A stretch of 21,810 bases of DNA from an uncultured Anaerotignum sp. (GCF_934277605.1 NZ_CAKQVD010000031.1:1-21810), one strand, 5' to 3'; counted from the stretch's first letter, positions 13,980 to 21,514 are shown. The notes: generated by a model from the letters alone, not told the origin. Translations and numbers: made by a program.

Positions 13980-15419
13980 TCAGCTTTTGAAAGGATCTTT
14001 ACCTTTTCGATAATCATCGACCAGCATCTTTGCCAGATTGATTTTCTTACGGAGGGCATACAGCACCTTGCGATCTACTGTATCCTTGCAGACAAGGTAG
14101 ATATAATGGCACTTCTCGGTCTGACCAGCCCTATGAATACGTGCCTTTGCCTGTTCAAAATTCGACATGGAATAATCAAGAGAATAAAAAATCATCGTGC
14201 TCGCTGCAGTCAGTGTGATGCCAAGACCAGCCGCTGCAATCTGTCCTACAAACACACGGCACTTTTCGTCATACTGGAATCTATGAATTTCACTGTCGCG
14301 GTCCTTTACCCCGCCACGCACAACTGCATAACCAATCTTTTTCTTTTCCAAAAGTTCCTGGATATCATCCAGTTCTGGCACAAAACGCGCCATGACTACG
14401 ATCTTCTTATCTTCAGCAATCGCCGTATCAATGATGTCTGAAAGTGCATTGAGTTTTGCGCTGCTTACAGCATTCACCACACCACCATCATCCGTCAGAT
14501 GGCCACCGGTAATCTGTGATAAGCGGAGCATTCGTGTGAGAATGTTGGCGGTTGTCCCCTCGGATTCATCCATTTCCGCATAACTGTCCGATTCGATACT
14601 GTCATAGATTTTGGCAGCCTCTTTCTCCAATTCCACGGTGCGGACTTCTTCCGTAATCTCAGGAAGATCCAGGCACTCTGCCTTTGTCACACGAAACGCC
14701 ACTGAATGGAGCTTTTTGAGAAAATCATCCGTCATCCATTTACGGAAGATCGGTGTATGATTGCCATATCCACCCATATCAAAATATTGATTACGGAAGG
14801 CATAAAATGATGTTCCAAAAATCTGTGGATTAAGAAATCGATATTGTGAAAAGACATCCAGCTCTCGGTTTGTAATGACCGTTCCGGTGAGAAGCAGTTT
14901 GTACTTTGCTTTATCACCAATGTGCTGCATTCCCTGGCTCTGCTTCGAGCGATTCTCCTTCAGCTTGTGGGCTTCGTCCGCAATCACGAGATCCGTAGTG
15001 TAAGCCAACAGTTCTTTTTCTAACCGCCATGCTGATTCATAATTCACGACCACAACCTGCAGCCCCTCCTCTGGGAGTTTGGTGAGCTGTTCCTTTTTCT
15101 TTGCAACTGTCCCTTTCAGAATGACCAGCGAATATGGAAAATCTGCAAATTTAGCAAATTCCTCTTCCCATACCCCAAGGATGGAAAGCGGCGCAACCAC
15201 CAACACACGGTTGATCTTTCCGTATTGATACATGCAGCCAGAAACAGCTATGCTCACGATCGTTTTCCCAGTTCCCATTTCCATAAGTAAGGCTGTGCCA
15301 CGGCTTTTAAGTTGGTTATCAAATACTCCGAATTTATAGCAGGCAAAGGCAAATGCTTTTTTCTGATGCTCATACGGAGTTGCCTGAATCGGCATCAAGA
15401 GTTCAATATTCTTATTCAT
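13980..15419 (-). CDS. SNF2-family DEAH helicase of phage/mobile-element type
   Basis: 479 residues from the ATG at 15417-15419, which overlaps the upstream gene's stop in ATGAATAA and follows GCGAGGTGAT. It is a superfamily 2 ATPase: Walker A MGTGKT (48-53), DEAH (148-151) and LTGT (177-180, motif III). In the C-terminal RecA domain, VVMARFVPELDDIQELL and IAAAGLGITLTAAS precede QAKARIHRAGQT (motif VI). The Swi2/Snf2 translocase layout lacks extra DNA-binding or HNH domains, matching compact helicases in prophages and conjugative elements, where they are linked to replication or recombination. Length and motifs look intact, so it may still be active. Confidence 0.9.
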   Translation of the reverse strand: MNKNIELLMPIQATPYEHQKKAFAFACYKFGVFDNQLKSRGTALLMEMGTGKTIVSIAVSGCMYQYGKINRVLVVAPLSILGVWEEEFAKFADFPYSLVILKGTVAKKKEQLTKLPEEGLQVVVVNYESAWRLEKELLAYTTDLVIADEAHKLKENRSKQSQGMQHIGDKAKYKLLLTGTVITNRELDVFSQYRFLNPQIFGTSFYAFRNQYFDMGGYGNHTPIFRKWMTDDFLKKLHSVAFRVTKAECLDLPEITEEVRTVELEKEAAKIYDSIESDSYAEMDESEGTTANILTRMLRLSQITGGHLTDDGGVVNAVSSAKLNALSDIIDTAIAEDKKIVVMARFVPELDDIQELLEKKKIGYAVVRGGVKDRDSEIHRFQYDEKCRVFVGQIAAAGLGITLTAASTMIFYSLDYSMSNFEQAKARIHRAGQTEKCHYIYLVCKDTVDRKVLYALRKKINLAKMLVDDYRKGKDPFKS

Positions 15420-15615
15420 TTCCATCACCTCGCATTTCTCTGATCTCAATGCCCTGCACGGTTTCACCCGGTGTCAGAACAAGAACTTCACAGAAATCTC
15501 CGAAAAGGAAATGAAGTAACCTCTGTGGAATGCGTCTACTTGTGCTCTCAAGCACTTCCTGCTTAATACCGTTTTTGTCTGCAATGGTTATTCTTACTTT
15601 GTGTTTTAATTTCAT
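15412..15615 (-). CDS. Small conserved mobile-element protein next to SNF2 helicase
   Basis: 67 residues from the ATG at 15613-15615, chosen for AAAAGGAGG upstream; an open extension to 15696 has no such site. Short and basic at the start (MKLKHKVRITIADKNG), then RRIPQRLLHFLFGDFCEVLVLTPGETVQGIEI, a likely all-beta small domain. Stop and helicase start overlap in ATGAATAA, so the two are translationally coupled. I recall similar small proteins beside SNF2 helicases in gut Firmicutes elements but know no function. Confidence 0.7.
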   Translation of the reverse strand: MKLKHKVRITIADKNGIKQEVLESTSRRIPQRLLHFLFGDFCEVLVLTPGETVQGIEIREMRGDGNE

Positions 15616-15673
15616 GGATCTGTCCTCCTTTTTCTGTTCTTCATTGCTTTGGAGAATGGATTTATTTCCTTCC

Positions 15674-15700
15674 TCACTCACTGCCGAAAAATTCAACCCT
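15674..15700 (-). repeat. Dispersed 27-base intergenic motif, copy B
   Basis: Second copy of the motif at 13943-13969 (4 differences in 27), in the same orientation, upstream of the 67-residue gene. On the coding strand the core reads GGGTTGAATTTTTCGGCAG here. Confidence 0.75.
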
Positions 15701-15710
15701 CCGAAGAGGT

Positions 15711-15733
15711 GCGGTCAGGAGGACTCCGACCGC
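15711..15733 (-). other. Hairpin between the sigma-like gene and the 67-residue gene
   Basis: GCGGTC (15711-15716) pairs with GACCGC (15728-15733), and GGAG with CTCC inside, with one bulged A and a 2-base loop. There is no T tract on either side, so it is more likely an RNA processing or stabilising structure than a terminator. Confidence 0.5.
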
Positions 15734-15755
15734 TATAAATACCGACGCACATGAC

Positions 15756-16370
15756 TCAGCCCTGCTTAGCGGATTTGCGGCGTTTCACGCGCTCCACACC
15801 AAAGGACTTAGCGACCTTGTCGATGATTTTATTTTTTCGGTTGGTCATTGCCTGAGCTGTCGGCAACTTGCCTGTCTGCTCGGCTTCGGTCTGGCGAATC
15901 TCCTCAAGCTGTGTACCCTCACCGAAGTGGCTATAGAACAGCTCCTGCTGTGCTTCGGTGCAATCCTCATCAATGACACGGCGGACTTCCACCGCCTGGG
16001 AATTTTCCTGTTCCGGTTCGGCGAACATAGCGTCTTCCGGGCTGTCGCTCTTGTTTGCGATCATGTCCCAGGGATCGACCGCGTCCTCGTTGTCGGGATC
16101 AGCCTTGTAGCTGTTCACCTTCGCATCAAACAGGGGATCGCGCAGTTCGCCCTCGTAGCGTTCCTGCAAATCCATGTCATGGTCGGACTCATCGAGCATG
16201 ATGGTCAGTTCGAGCGACAGGTCTTTGCCGACCTCAAGCCTCTGCGTAACTATCCGCTTGGCATCATCGTCCCAATACTCGTAGCAGTAATACTTGCCGT
16301 CCGCCGTGAGATAACAGGTACAGTTGGGATTGAACCCGCTCTTGCGTTTCTTTGTTTCGTTGCTCTTCAT
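15756..16370 (-). CDS. Sigma-70 region 4-like DNA-binding protein of mobile elements
   Basis: 204 residues from the ATG at 16368-16370, following AAAGGACA; the open frame upstream to 16466 has no ribosome site. The N-terminus (SGFNPNCTCYLTADGKYYCYEYWDDDAKRIVTQRLEVGKDLS) is a short domain, followed by an acidic linker. The C-terminus (about 140-200) reads CTEAQQELFYSHFGEGTQLEEIRQTEAEQTGKL..., ending in a very basic tail (VERVKRRKSAKQG). That resembles the helix-turn-helix of sigma region 4 proteins, which sit upstream of SNF2 helicases in many Clostridia elements. It is the first gene of the leftward island operon. A role in activating the operon is inference. Confidence 0.65.
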   Translation of the reverse strand: MKSNETKKRKSGFNPNCTCYLTADGKYYCYEYWDDDAKRIVTQRLEVGKDLSLELTIMLDESDHDMDLQERYEGELRDPLFDAKVNSYKADPDNEDAVDPWDMIANKSDSPEDAMFAEPEQENSQAVEVRRVIDEDCTEAQQELFYSHFGEGTQLEEIRQTEAEQTGKLPTAQAMTNRKNKIIDKVAKSFGVERVKRRKSAKQG

Positions 16371-16415
16371 TGCGTTGTGTCCTTTCCGTCCGAGCTGTAC
16401 GGAGGAACACAAAAA

Positions 16416-16445
16416 GAGCCTGCGGTTGAAGATGACCACAGGCTC
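16416..16445 (-). terminator. Leader terminator (possible attenuator) before the sigma-like gene
   Basis: On the minus strand, GAGCCTG (complement of 16439-16445) pairs with CAGGCTC (complement of 16416-16422), with GGT/ACC inside. TTTTTG follows immediately, 46 bases before the gene start. The loop contains CATCTTCA, complementary to TGAAGATG encoded about 57 bases upstream (complement of 16484-16491), so an alternative pairing exists. Confidence 0.6.
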
Positions 16446-16780
16446 CGATAGCCGAAAAAGGCGCACGAAAGCAACGGTGGGAGCATCTTCATTCCAAACA
16501 CAGCCTTTATTGCTGTGTTCAAAACTCTTATGTCTCCCTCCGTCCTTAAGCGCTATTCGGACTAAGAGATTGATGTTGGTAAAGCAGTATTTAACGAATT
16601 GCGAATTTATATATGCGTTCGCACGATTTCTTTACAAAAATGTAGAATTGCAGTTTAAAGTGTGGTATTCTAAAAAGTGGATTTACACTTTGATTAATTT
16701 ACGTGTTCCACCTTCGTCGTCCATATCTGCTTTACACTTACCATTCTACTAATTTGCCTTTTCTCAAAAGCGGACTGGAC

Positions 16781-16806
16781 GGACAGGTTCGGACAAGTTC
16801 GGACAA
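16781..16806 (+). repeat. 10-base tandem repeat upstream of the ABC-3C operon
   Basis: GGACAGGTTC, GGACAAGTTC and GGACAA in direct succession, preceded by CGGACTGGAC. The last copy ends 31 bases before the ATG at 16838. This could be a repressor or activator site. Confidence 0.7.
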
Positions 16807-16837
16807 ACACTATTTAGACAGGAGGTACCTACAGAAC

Positions 16838-17770
16838 ATGGTCTTTTCTGAATATGCTACAGGTCTTTTACCGTATATTTCCGGTAAGAATTCAAAAGGT
16901 GAATATTTAACAGAACTCATCGGAAATTTCATTCAAGATGGGGCAATGGATGCGTGCCCAATCCTGCAAGCAAAGGCCGACACCAAATGCAGATATATCA
17001 ACGGCACTCGTAGAATTTCGCCGCAAAATGCTCAATATCTTTATACTCACAGAGACATAGACAAATTTACTCAGTGGCTCGGTGATCGAATGGATGACTC
17101 TGATTCATTTGAGAATGTTGCCGATTGGCTTCATTCGAATGGAATTGACACCAAAGAACCGGATTCTGCGTGTGCTGAGCTTTTAGCGAGTATTTTTCTT
17201 GACGCTTCCAAAGGTTCTAAATCCGATCACGCCGATCAGGAATCTGCAATCGATATGCAATTAATCGAAGATATACAGAAAAAAATTGAGTTGCTCCCTC
17301 GCCCGGCGGATGTGCCAGTGCCAAAGAAAGCAACTCAAGATGAACATGTCTATATCAAGGAGCTATATAACGCATATGGTGATGCAGAGGGCCTAGACTC
17401 TTTTTCAGAAAAAGATCTAAGCTCCTATCCAGAATATGCAGAAGATTTAGATGATCGTCGAATTGATTACTATGCTGCTGAAAGCATCCGTCGCGGTGTA
17501 TTGGAATTAAAAGGTAATAAGCTGATTGGACAATTTGAAGTTCTAAAAAATGAAACTCTTGATGGTGTCAAGGACACAGCGAAACGCACTCATATAAATG
17601 GATATGAACATATGCTTGCTGTTATGGAGCAGGCAGTTAATGCGCCTATCTCAAATTACATACTCTGTGCTTCGCCATATTGGATTAATGGAAAAATCAA
17701 AAAGGGTGTATGTCATCACCTTGTCAATGACGGAAAATTAGTATGGATAAAAAGGAGGAAACGGAAATGA
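16838..17770 (+). CDS. ABC-3C conflict system, C-terminal-domain (CTD) component
   Basis: 310 residues from the ATG at 16838, with ACAGGAGG 12 bases upstream. ABC-3C systems pair an ABC ATPase with a middle component and a CTD protein whose N-terminus often carries an effector. The C-terminal ~110 residues match that CTD pattern as I know it: DDRRIDYYAAESIRRGVLEL (205-224), FEVLKNETLDGVKDTAKR (233-250), NGYEHMLAVMEQA (254-266), WINGKIKKGVCHHLVNDGKLVWI (282-304). The N-terminal ~120 residues (FSEYATGLLPYIS, then CRYINGTRRISPQN) match no effector I can name. The stop overlaps the next start (ATGA), so the operon is translationally coupled. A defence role follows from the family, not from anything shown here. 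Confidence 0.8.
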   Translation: MVFSEYATGLLPYISGKNSKGEYLTELIGNFIQDGAMDACPILQAKADTKCRYINGTRRISPQNAQYLYTHRDIDKFTQWLGDRMDDSDSFENVADWLHSNGIDTKEPDSACAELLASIFLDASKGSKSDHADQESAIDMQLIEDIQKKIELLPRPADVPVPKKATQDEHVYIKELYNAYGDAEGLDSFSEKDLSSYPEYAEDLDDRRIDYYAAESIRRGVLELKGNKLIGQFEVLKNETLDGVKDTAKRTHINGYEHMLAVMEQAVNAPISNYILCASPYWINGKIKKGVCHHLVNDGKLVWIKRRKRK

Positions 17771-18228
17771 ATGAATCGACCATTGGTTCCACATTTGAAA
17801 TATCGCTTCGTATCCTTCTGATGCTAAATTGCTTATCTCCCCTGCAGTTGGATGAGCAGCAAATAGGCATGATTGATTTTATTGCAGTCTATGCCGCTGA
17901 TTTTGGACTATTGGATGAAAATCTGCATGGATATAGCAATTATCGTTTTAGTGAATTTCCGGCAAGAAAACAACCAATACAAGCAGCCTTAAGAGATCTG
18001 ATATTAGATGAATATGTTCATTTGACTTCCACATCTAAGGGATATGAATACGCTATTACTGCTGCCGGAAAGAATGTATGTAAACAACTTCACAGCAGTT
18101 ATTCCGAAGAATACTGTTTGGCTGTGAAAACAGTATTTTCCGCTTTCAACTATGCAGATACTACTGCCATGTTAAATGCAATTAATAACCTCACCGTAAA
18201 ATCGCTAAAGGAGGTCACGCATGAATAG
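17767..18228 (+). CDS. ABC-3C middle component
   Basis: 153 residues from the ATG at 17767, eight bases after AAAGGAGG. Small helical protein with a winged-helix-like layout: STFEISLRILLMLNCL, MIDFIAVYAADFGLLDENLHGYSNYRFSEFPARKQPIQAALRDLILDEYVHLTSTSKGYEYAITAAGKNV. The segment from LRDLILDEYVHL to YEYAITAAG looks like the recognition helix plus wing. Middle components link the CTD protein to the ATPase. The end overlaps the ATPase start by 8 bases (ATGAATAG). Assignment rests on position, size and fold pattern. Confidence 0.78.
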   Translation: MNESTIGSTFEISLRILLMLNCLSPLQLDEQQIGMIDFIAVYAADFGLLDENLHGYSNYRFSEFPARKQPIQAALRDLILDEYVHLTSTSKGYEYAITAAGKNVCKQLHSSYSEEYCLAVKTVFSAFNYADTTAMLNAINNLTVKSLKEVTHE

Positions 18229-20059
18229 ATTCTATATTGAAAAACTGATGGTGTCTGGTGGTGGGCATCATACCTCTGTTATTGATTTCAAGCCAGGTTT
18301 AAATTTCATTCTCGGCCCTTCAAATACTGGCAAGAGCCTCGTAATGGATTGCCTGGACTATATGTTTGGCTTTACACCGAAGAAAAACAAACCTTCTAAA
18401 ATCGTTGATAACAACAATGGATATGAATGGATTACTCTTCAACTTGCCACCGCAAACGGAACGGTGATTCTTGAAAGAAAAATAGGTGAATCCAAAATTA
18501 CTGTTAGTGGCTCTGATCCAACTGTTGAACACGGCAAGTACAGCGTAGGCCATACCGCTAAGAAAAATATCAACACTATTTTCTTACATTTACTTGGCAT
18601 TGATGAACCTCATTCTGTACGTTCCGCAGAAACAGGCTCTAAAACACAGGCTTTGACATGGAGAAGCATGCTCCACTTGTTTTTCCTGAAGCAAGGAGAT
18701 GTTGCAAGAGAAAGCTCTGCTCTGCTGGCTCCTGGAAGCATGGGGCCTACTGCTTCTGCAGCCGTACTTCTATTCCTTCTAACCGGGCAAGATGCAAATA
18801 ATCTTCTTCAGGATGAAGATCCCAAAATCAGCGAAGCAAAGAAAAAAGCGCTGATCAGCTACATCCAAGATAAGCTTCGGGAGGCTTCCAATCGACAGGA
18901 TGAAATAAATGAAATGCTCATATCATCTAATATCGTTGATCCCGAGGCCAGTGTTGAACAAGTGCGTAAAGAGATTGCTGAGTTGCAAAAAGAAATAAAC
19001 TCCGCAACTAAAGAAAGCCAGCAATTGATGTCCGAGATTTATGAATGGAATGGAAAATTGTCCGAAGCAAAAACGGTTGCTTATAATTTCTCTGTTCTTC
19101 ATAAACAGTATCAATCCGATATCCGACGCATTGGATTTATCGTTGACGGTGCATCAACAATCCAACCTACAAAGAGAAAAGTAAGATGTCCTATATGCGG
19201 CGAAGAAACCGTGCGTGTACACGATACCTCTTTTATCAGTGCATCTGCTGCGGAGCTTGAGAAGATTCAAAAACATCTGGCTGAATTAAGCCTGGCGCAA
19301 CATGATATAAATGTTCATCAAGAAAAGATCCGTGGAAAAATTCAAGAACTGGCACAACAGAAGTCTGTTGTTGATTTACATATTTCTGAGCTTCAGGAAA
19401 AGCTGTCTTCCTTCGAAACCGGACTGGAATATCAGCTGAATTTCATCCGCCTCAAGAGTGAGTTGGACGTCATTCGCAAAAATGAAATTCAATATAAAAA
19501 CGAGTTATTTCAAAAAGAAACAGAGGAAACAGCCGAGCCTTCTAAGCACAATATATTTGAGGACTACAGCTACGACCTGATTCATGGATTTGAAGAAAAA
19601 TTAAAATCTATTTTACAGGATACAAAGGTTGGTGGTGCCGATTCCGTTAGAGCCAATATGGAAAACTTCGACATTGAAATTGGTGGTCTTAAGAAATCTG
19701 TTTCAATGGGAGGTGGATTCTGTGGAATCCTGAATACTCTGACGACACTTGCCATGAGCGGATATTTGATTGATTTAAACCGATATGCTCCAGGCTTCTA
19801 TGCAGTTGACTCCTCTCTTACCCAGCTGTCTGAAGCAGAATACAAAGAACAAAGCAGTACCATTAAACAGAACTTTATCGAATACCTCATCGCTCACGCG
19901 AAAGAAAGGCAGGTAATTATTGTCGAGCAATCAAAACGTATGCCTTTCATTCCTGAGGATAGTGATGAAAAAAGTGTCCATGTGATTCGTTTTTCCAGAA
20001 ACAAAAATGAAGGTCGCTATGGCTTTTTAAATGAAGTATATAACCCCGAAGATCAATAA
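18221..20059 (+). CDS. ABC-3C ATPase, DUF3732-like Rad50/SbcC-type
   Basis: 612 residues; AAAGGAGGT precedes the ATG. Walker A is GPSNTGKS (32-39). A long coiled coil (about 200-300 and 340-430) is split by CPIC at 323-326, a CxxC pair like the Rad50 zinc hook. The signature region is VSMGGGFCGILNTLTTLA (494-511) and the Walker B region is GFYAVDSSL (525-533), in which the usual catalytic Glu after Asp is replaced by Ser. VIIVEQSKR (565-573) ends the core. SMC/Rad50-like architecture suggests a sensor of DNA structure or invading DNA, with ATP-driven dimerisation. It is the third gene of the coupled operon, in family-typical order. The replaced Walker B Glu appears to be a family trait, but I cannot confirm that here. 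Confidence 0.85.
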   Translation: MNRFYIEKLMVSGGGHHTSVIDFKPGLNFILGPSNTGKSLVMDCLDYMFGFTPKKNKPSKIVDNNNGYEWITLQLATANGTVILERKIGESKITVSGSDPTVEHGKYSVGHTAKKNINTIFLHLLGIDEPHSVRSAETGSKTQALTWRSMLHLFFLKQGDVARESSALLAPGSMGPTASAAVLLFLLTGQDANNLLQDEDPKISEAKKKALISYIQDKLREASNRQDEINEMLISSNIVDPEASVEQVRKEIAELQKEINSATKESQQLMSEIYEWNGKLSEAKTVAYNFSVLHKQYQSDIRRIGFIVDGASTIQPTKRKVRCPICGEETVRVHDTSFISASAAELEKIQKHLAELSLAQHDINVHQEKIRGKIQELAQQKSVVDLHISELQEKLSSFETGLEYQLNFIRLKSELDVIRKNEIQYKNELFQKETEETAEPSKHNIFEDYSYDLIHGFEEKLKSILQDTKVGGADSVRANMENFDIEIGGLKKSVSMGGGFCGILNTLTTLAMSGYLIDLNRYAPGFYAVDSSLTQLSEAEYKEQSSTIKQNFIEYLIAHAKERQVIIVEQSKRMPFIPEDSDEKSVHVIRFSRNKNEGRYGFLNEVYNPEDQ

Positions 20060-20096
20060 CCAATTTAAAGGGATTCCCATAAATAAGGAGACAACA

Positions 20097-20273
20097 ATGC
20101 GCATCAGCTATAACAAATTATGGAAAATGTTAATTGATAAAAATATGAATAAACGTGATCTTGCTGAAAGAAGCGGCGTCAGTTCCGCTTCCATTGCAAA
20201 ATTAAGCAAAGGTGCAAATATCACAACCGACGTTCTACTTAAAATATGCGAGTCGTTAAAACAGCGATGTTGA
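20097..20273 (+). CDS. Very short XRE/Cro-type helix-turn-helix protein
   Basis: 58 residues; ATAAGGAG precedes the ATG. It is a clean HTH: SYNKLWKMLIDKNMNKRDLAERSGVSSASIAKLSKGANITTDVLLKICESL. Members next to restriction or defence genes are usually 65-75 residues and go on with a helix like NCDISDIME. This one stops at KQRC, exactly where an intrinsic terminator begins, so its last helix is missing. It lies 37 bases after the ATPase gene on the same strand and may control the ABC-3C operon, or be a shortened relic. Confidence 0.75.
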   Translation: MRISYNKLWKMLIDKNMNKRDLAERSGVSSASIAKLSKGANITTDVLLKICESLKQRC

Positions 20274-20290
20274 AAAAATATCGCTGTTTT
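20258..20290 (+). terminator. Intrinsic terminator of the ABC-3C operon, overlapping the HTH gene end
   Basis: AAAACAGCGAT (20258-20268) pairs perfectly with ATCGCTGTTTT (20280-20290) around an 11-base loop and ends in T7. The left arm includes the last codons of the HTH gene. Confidence 0.85.
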
Positions 20291-20366
20291 TTTGAAATTA
20301 TCTTTTTTGAAGTTTTTCTATGGAAATGCTTATCCACATTACAAATACTAAATTCCAATGACAGCA

Positions 20367-20400
20367 TTAACGAAAGGTATCAAAATAAACCTATCGTAAA
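20367..20400. repeat. Imperfect palindrome upstream of the recombinase gene (site 1)
   Basis: TTAACGAAAGGT (20367-20378) and ACCTATCGTAAA (20389-20400) are inverted with two mismatches in 12 and a 10-base spacer. It shares the half-site TTAACGAA with site 2 and may be a recombinase binding or resolution site. Confidence 0.5.
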
Positions 20401-20416
20401 AAAGTAATAAAAGTCT

Positions 20417-20444
20417 TTGATTTTGTAAAAGAACATCATATAAT
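20417..20444 (+). promoter_or_regulatory. Promoter of the serine recombinase gene
   Basis: -35 TTGATT (20417-20422), a 16-base spacer and -10 TATAAT (20439-20444), 53 bases before the ATG at 20497. It lies between palindromic sites 1 and 2. Confidence 0.6.
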
Positions 20445-20457
20445 TATAGTAATAAAA

Positions 20458-20480
20458 TTAACGAACGCTAAATTCGATAA
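20458..20480. repeat. Imperfect palindrome at the recombinase transcription start (site 2)
   Basis: TTAACGAA (20458-20465) and TTCGATAA (20473-20480) are inverted with one mismatch and a 7-base spacer. It lies just after the -10 box, where a bound recombinase would repress its own promoter. Confidence 0.5.
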
Positions 20481-20496
20481 AAGGAAGCAGTGTCTT

Positions 20497-21204
20497 ATGG
20501 GAAAAATATATGGCTATTGCAGAATCTCTACCAAAAAACAATCTATTAAACGGCAGATACGTAATATTAAAGAAGCCTATCCAGCAGCTATTATAGTTGC
20601 CGAAGAATATACAGGTACAACGCTTGACAGAAAAAAATGGAATAAACTATATCTTCAGGTACATAATGGTGATACAATCGTTTTTGATAGTGTATCCAGA
20701 ATGAGCAGGAATGCGGCAGAAGGATTTGAAGCCTATGAAGAATTGTATTATAGGGGTGTTTCCCTGGTGTTTTTGAAAGAGCCACATATCAATACCGATA
20801 CCTTTAAAAAGGCCTTATCTGATGCAGATTTGAAAAAGACCGGTACAAATGTTGACTTCATCCTGGAAGGTGTAAGCAAATATCTTATGTCTCTTGCGAA
20901 GGAGCAAATAAAAATAGCCTTTGCACAATCCGAAAAAGAAGTACAGGATTTGCACAGAAGAACCTCGGAAGGGATTGAGACAGCAAGACTACATGGAAAA
21001 CAGATTGGACAGCGTAAGGGTGCAAAACTGACAACCAAAAAATCCATTGCCGCAAAAGAAATCATTAAGAAACACAACAAGTCCTTTCATGGTACACTAT
21101 CCAATGAAGATACATGGAAGCTGGCAGGAATCAGTAAAATGACTTTTTACAAGTACCGAAGGGAACTTCTCACAGAACTGCCGGAAGGAGAAAAAGAAAT
21201 GTAA
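20497..21204 (+). CDS. Small serine recombinase (resolvase/invertase family)
   Basis: 235 residues; AAAGGAAG precedes the ATG. The catalytic domain has YGYCRISTKKQS with nucleophile Ser11, GTTLDRKKWNKL (40-51) and the Arg cluster VSRMSR (66-71). The long E helix (about 118-160) and a C-terminal helix-turn-helix (NEDTWKLAGISKMTFYKYRREL) complete the resolvase layout. The length is about 40 residues over Tn3 resolvase because of an insert near KKTGTNVDFILEGVSKYLMSLAKEQ, a pattern common in Clostridia plasmids and conjugative elements. It probably resolves multimers or inverts a segment. Palindromic sites 1 and 2 in its upstream region could be its targets. Confidence 0.9.
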   Translation: MGKIYGYCRISTKKQSIKRQIRNIKEAYPAAIIVAEEYTGTTLDRKKWNKLYLQVHNGDTIVFDSVSRMSRNAAEGFEAYEELYYRGVSLVFLKEPHINTDTFKKALSDADLKKTGTNVDFILEGVSKYLMSLAKEQIKIAFAQSEKEVQDLHRRTSEGIETARLHGKQIGQRKGAKLTTKKSIAAKEIIKKHNKSFHGTLSNEDTWKLAGISKMTFYKYRRELLTELPEGEKEM

Positions 21205-21443
21205 ATCGGACAGAAATTTCATGCAGTAAACAGTCTTGGCTCGGAATCAGAATGGATTGCGGAATGGGTTAAGGACGGTATTTATCAATGCAGTGCCATC
21301 GGCTTCATCCCGGAAAAATGCAAAAAGGATATTGGGCACACAAGGTGTATGGTAATTACGACGAAAAGGACTATGATTACTATGTTACGATTGCGGTCGG
21401 GCAGGATTGGATGGATAACCGAAAAATTACGTTGTTAGACTAA
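21205..21443 (+). pseudogene. Frameshifted relic of an unidentified gene
   Basis: Directly after the recombinase stop, the same frame reads without a start codon: GQKFHAVNSLGSESEWIAEW, then YQCSAIGFIPEK. At GGAAAAATG (A5 run, 21314-21318) the sense moves to another frame: MQKGYWAHKVYGNYDEKDYD, then YYVTIAVGQDWMDN, ending LLD and a stop at 21441-21443. One added A would join the two parts into about 79 codons of protein-like sequence. The lack of a start codon and the shift mark a gene fragment. I do not recognise the family. Confidence 0.45.
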
Positions 21444-21514
21444 AGCAAGCGAAAGTCTATCTACATCTATATTTACATATTTTCTCATTTTGCTATAGCT
21501 ATCAAATAAAAGAT

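Larger units (their letters stand above)
16371..16837. other. 467-base divergent control region between the island operon and the defence operon
   Basis: No convincing gene. It holds a leftward attenuator-like terminator (16416-16445), a perfect 8-base hairpin AACACAGC/GCTGTGTT (16497-16519), a GTCC/GGAC hairpin enclosed by CTCTTA/TAAGAG (about 16530-16575), and an AT-rich centre. Three 10-base tandem repeats (16781-16806) lie just before the plus-strand operon. A rightward promoter may be TTGCAG-17-TAAAAA around 16650-16680, but I am not sure of it. Confidence 0.6.

Noticed and set aside
16703..16837. In-frame upstream extension of the ABC-3C CTD gene
   Set aside because: No ribosome site before 16703, while ACAGGAGG sits before the ATG at 16838. 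The extension overlaps the 10-base repeats.
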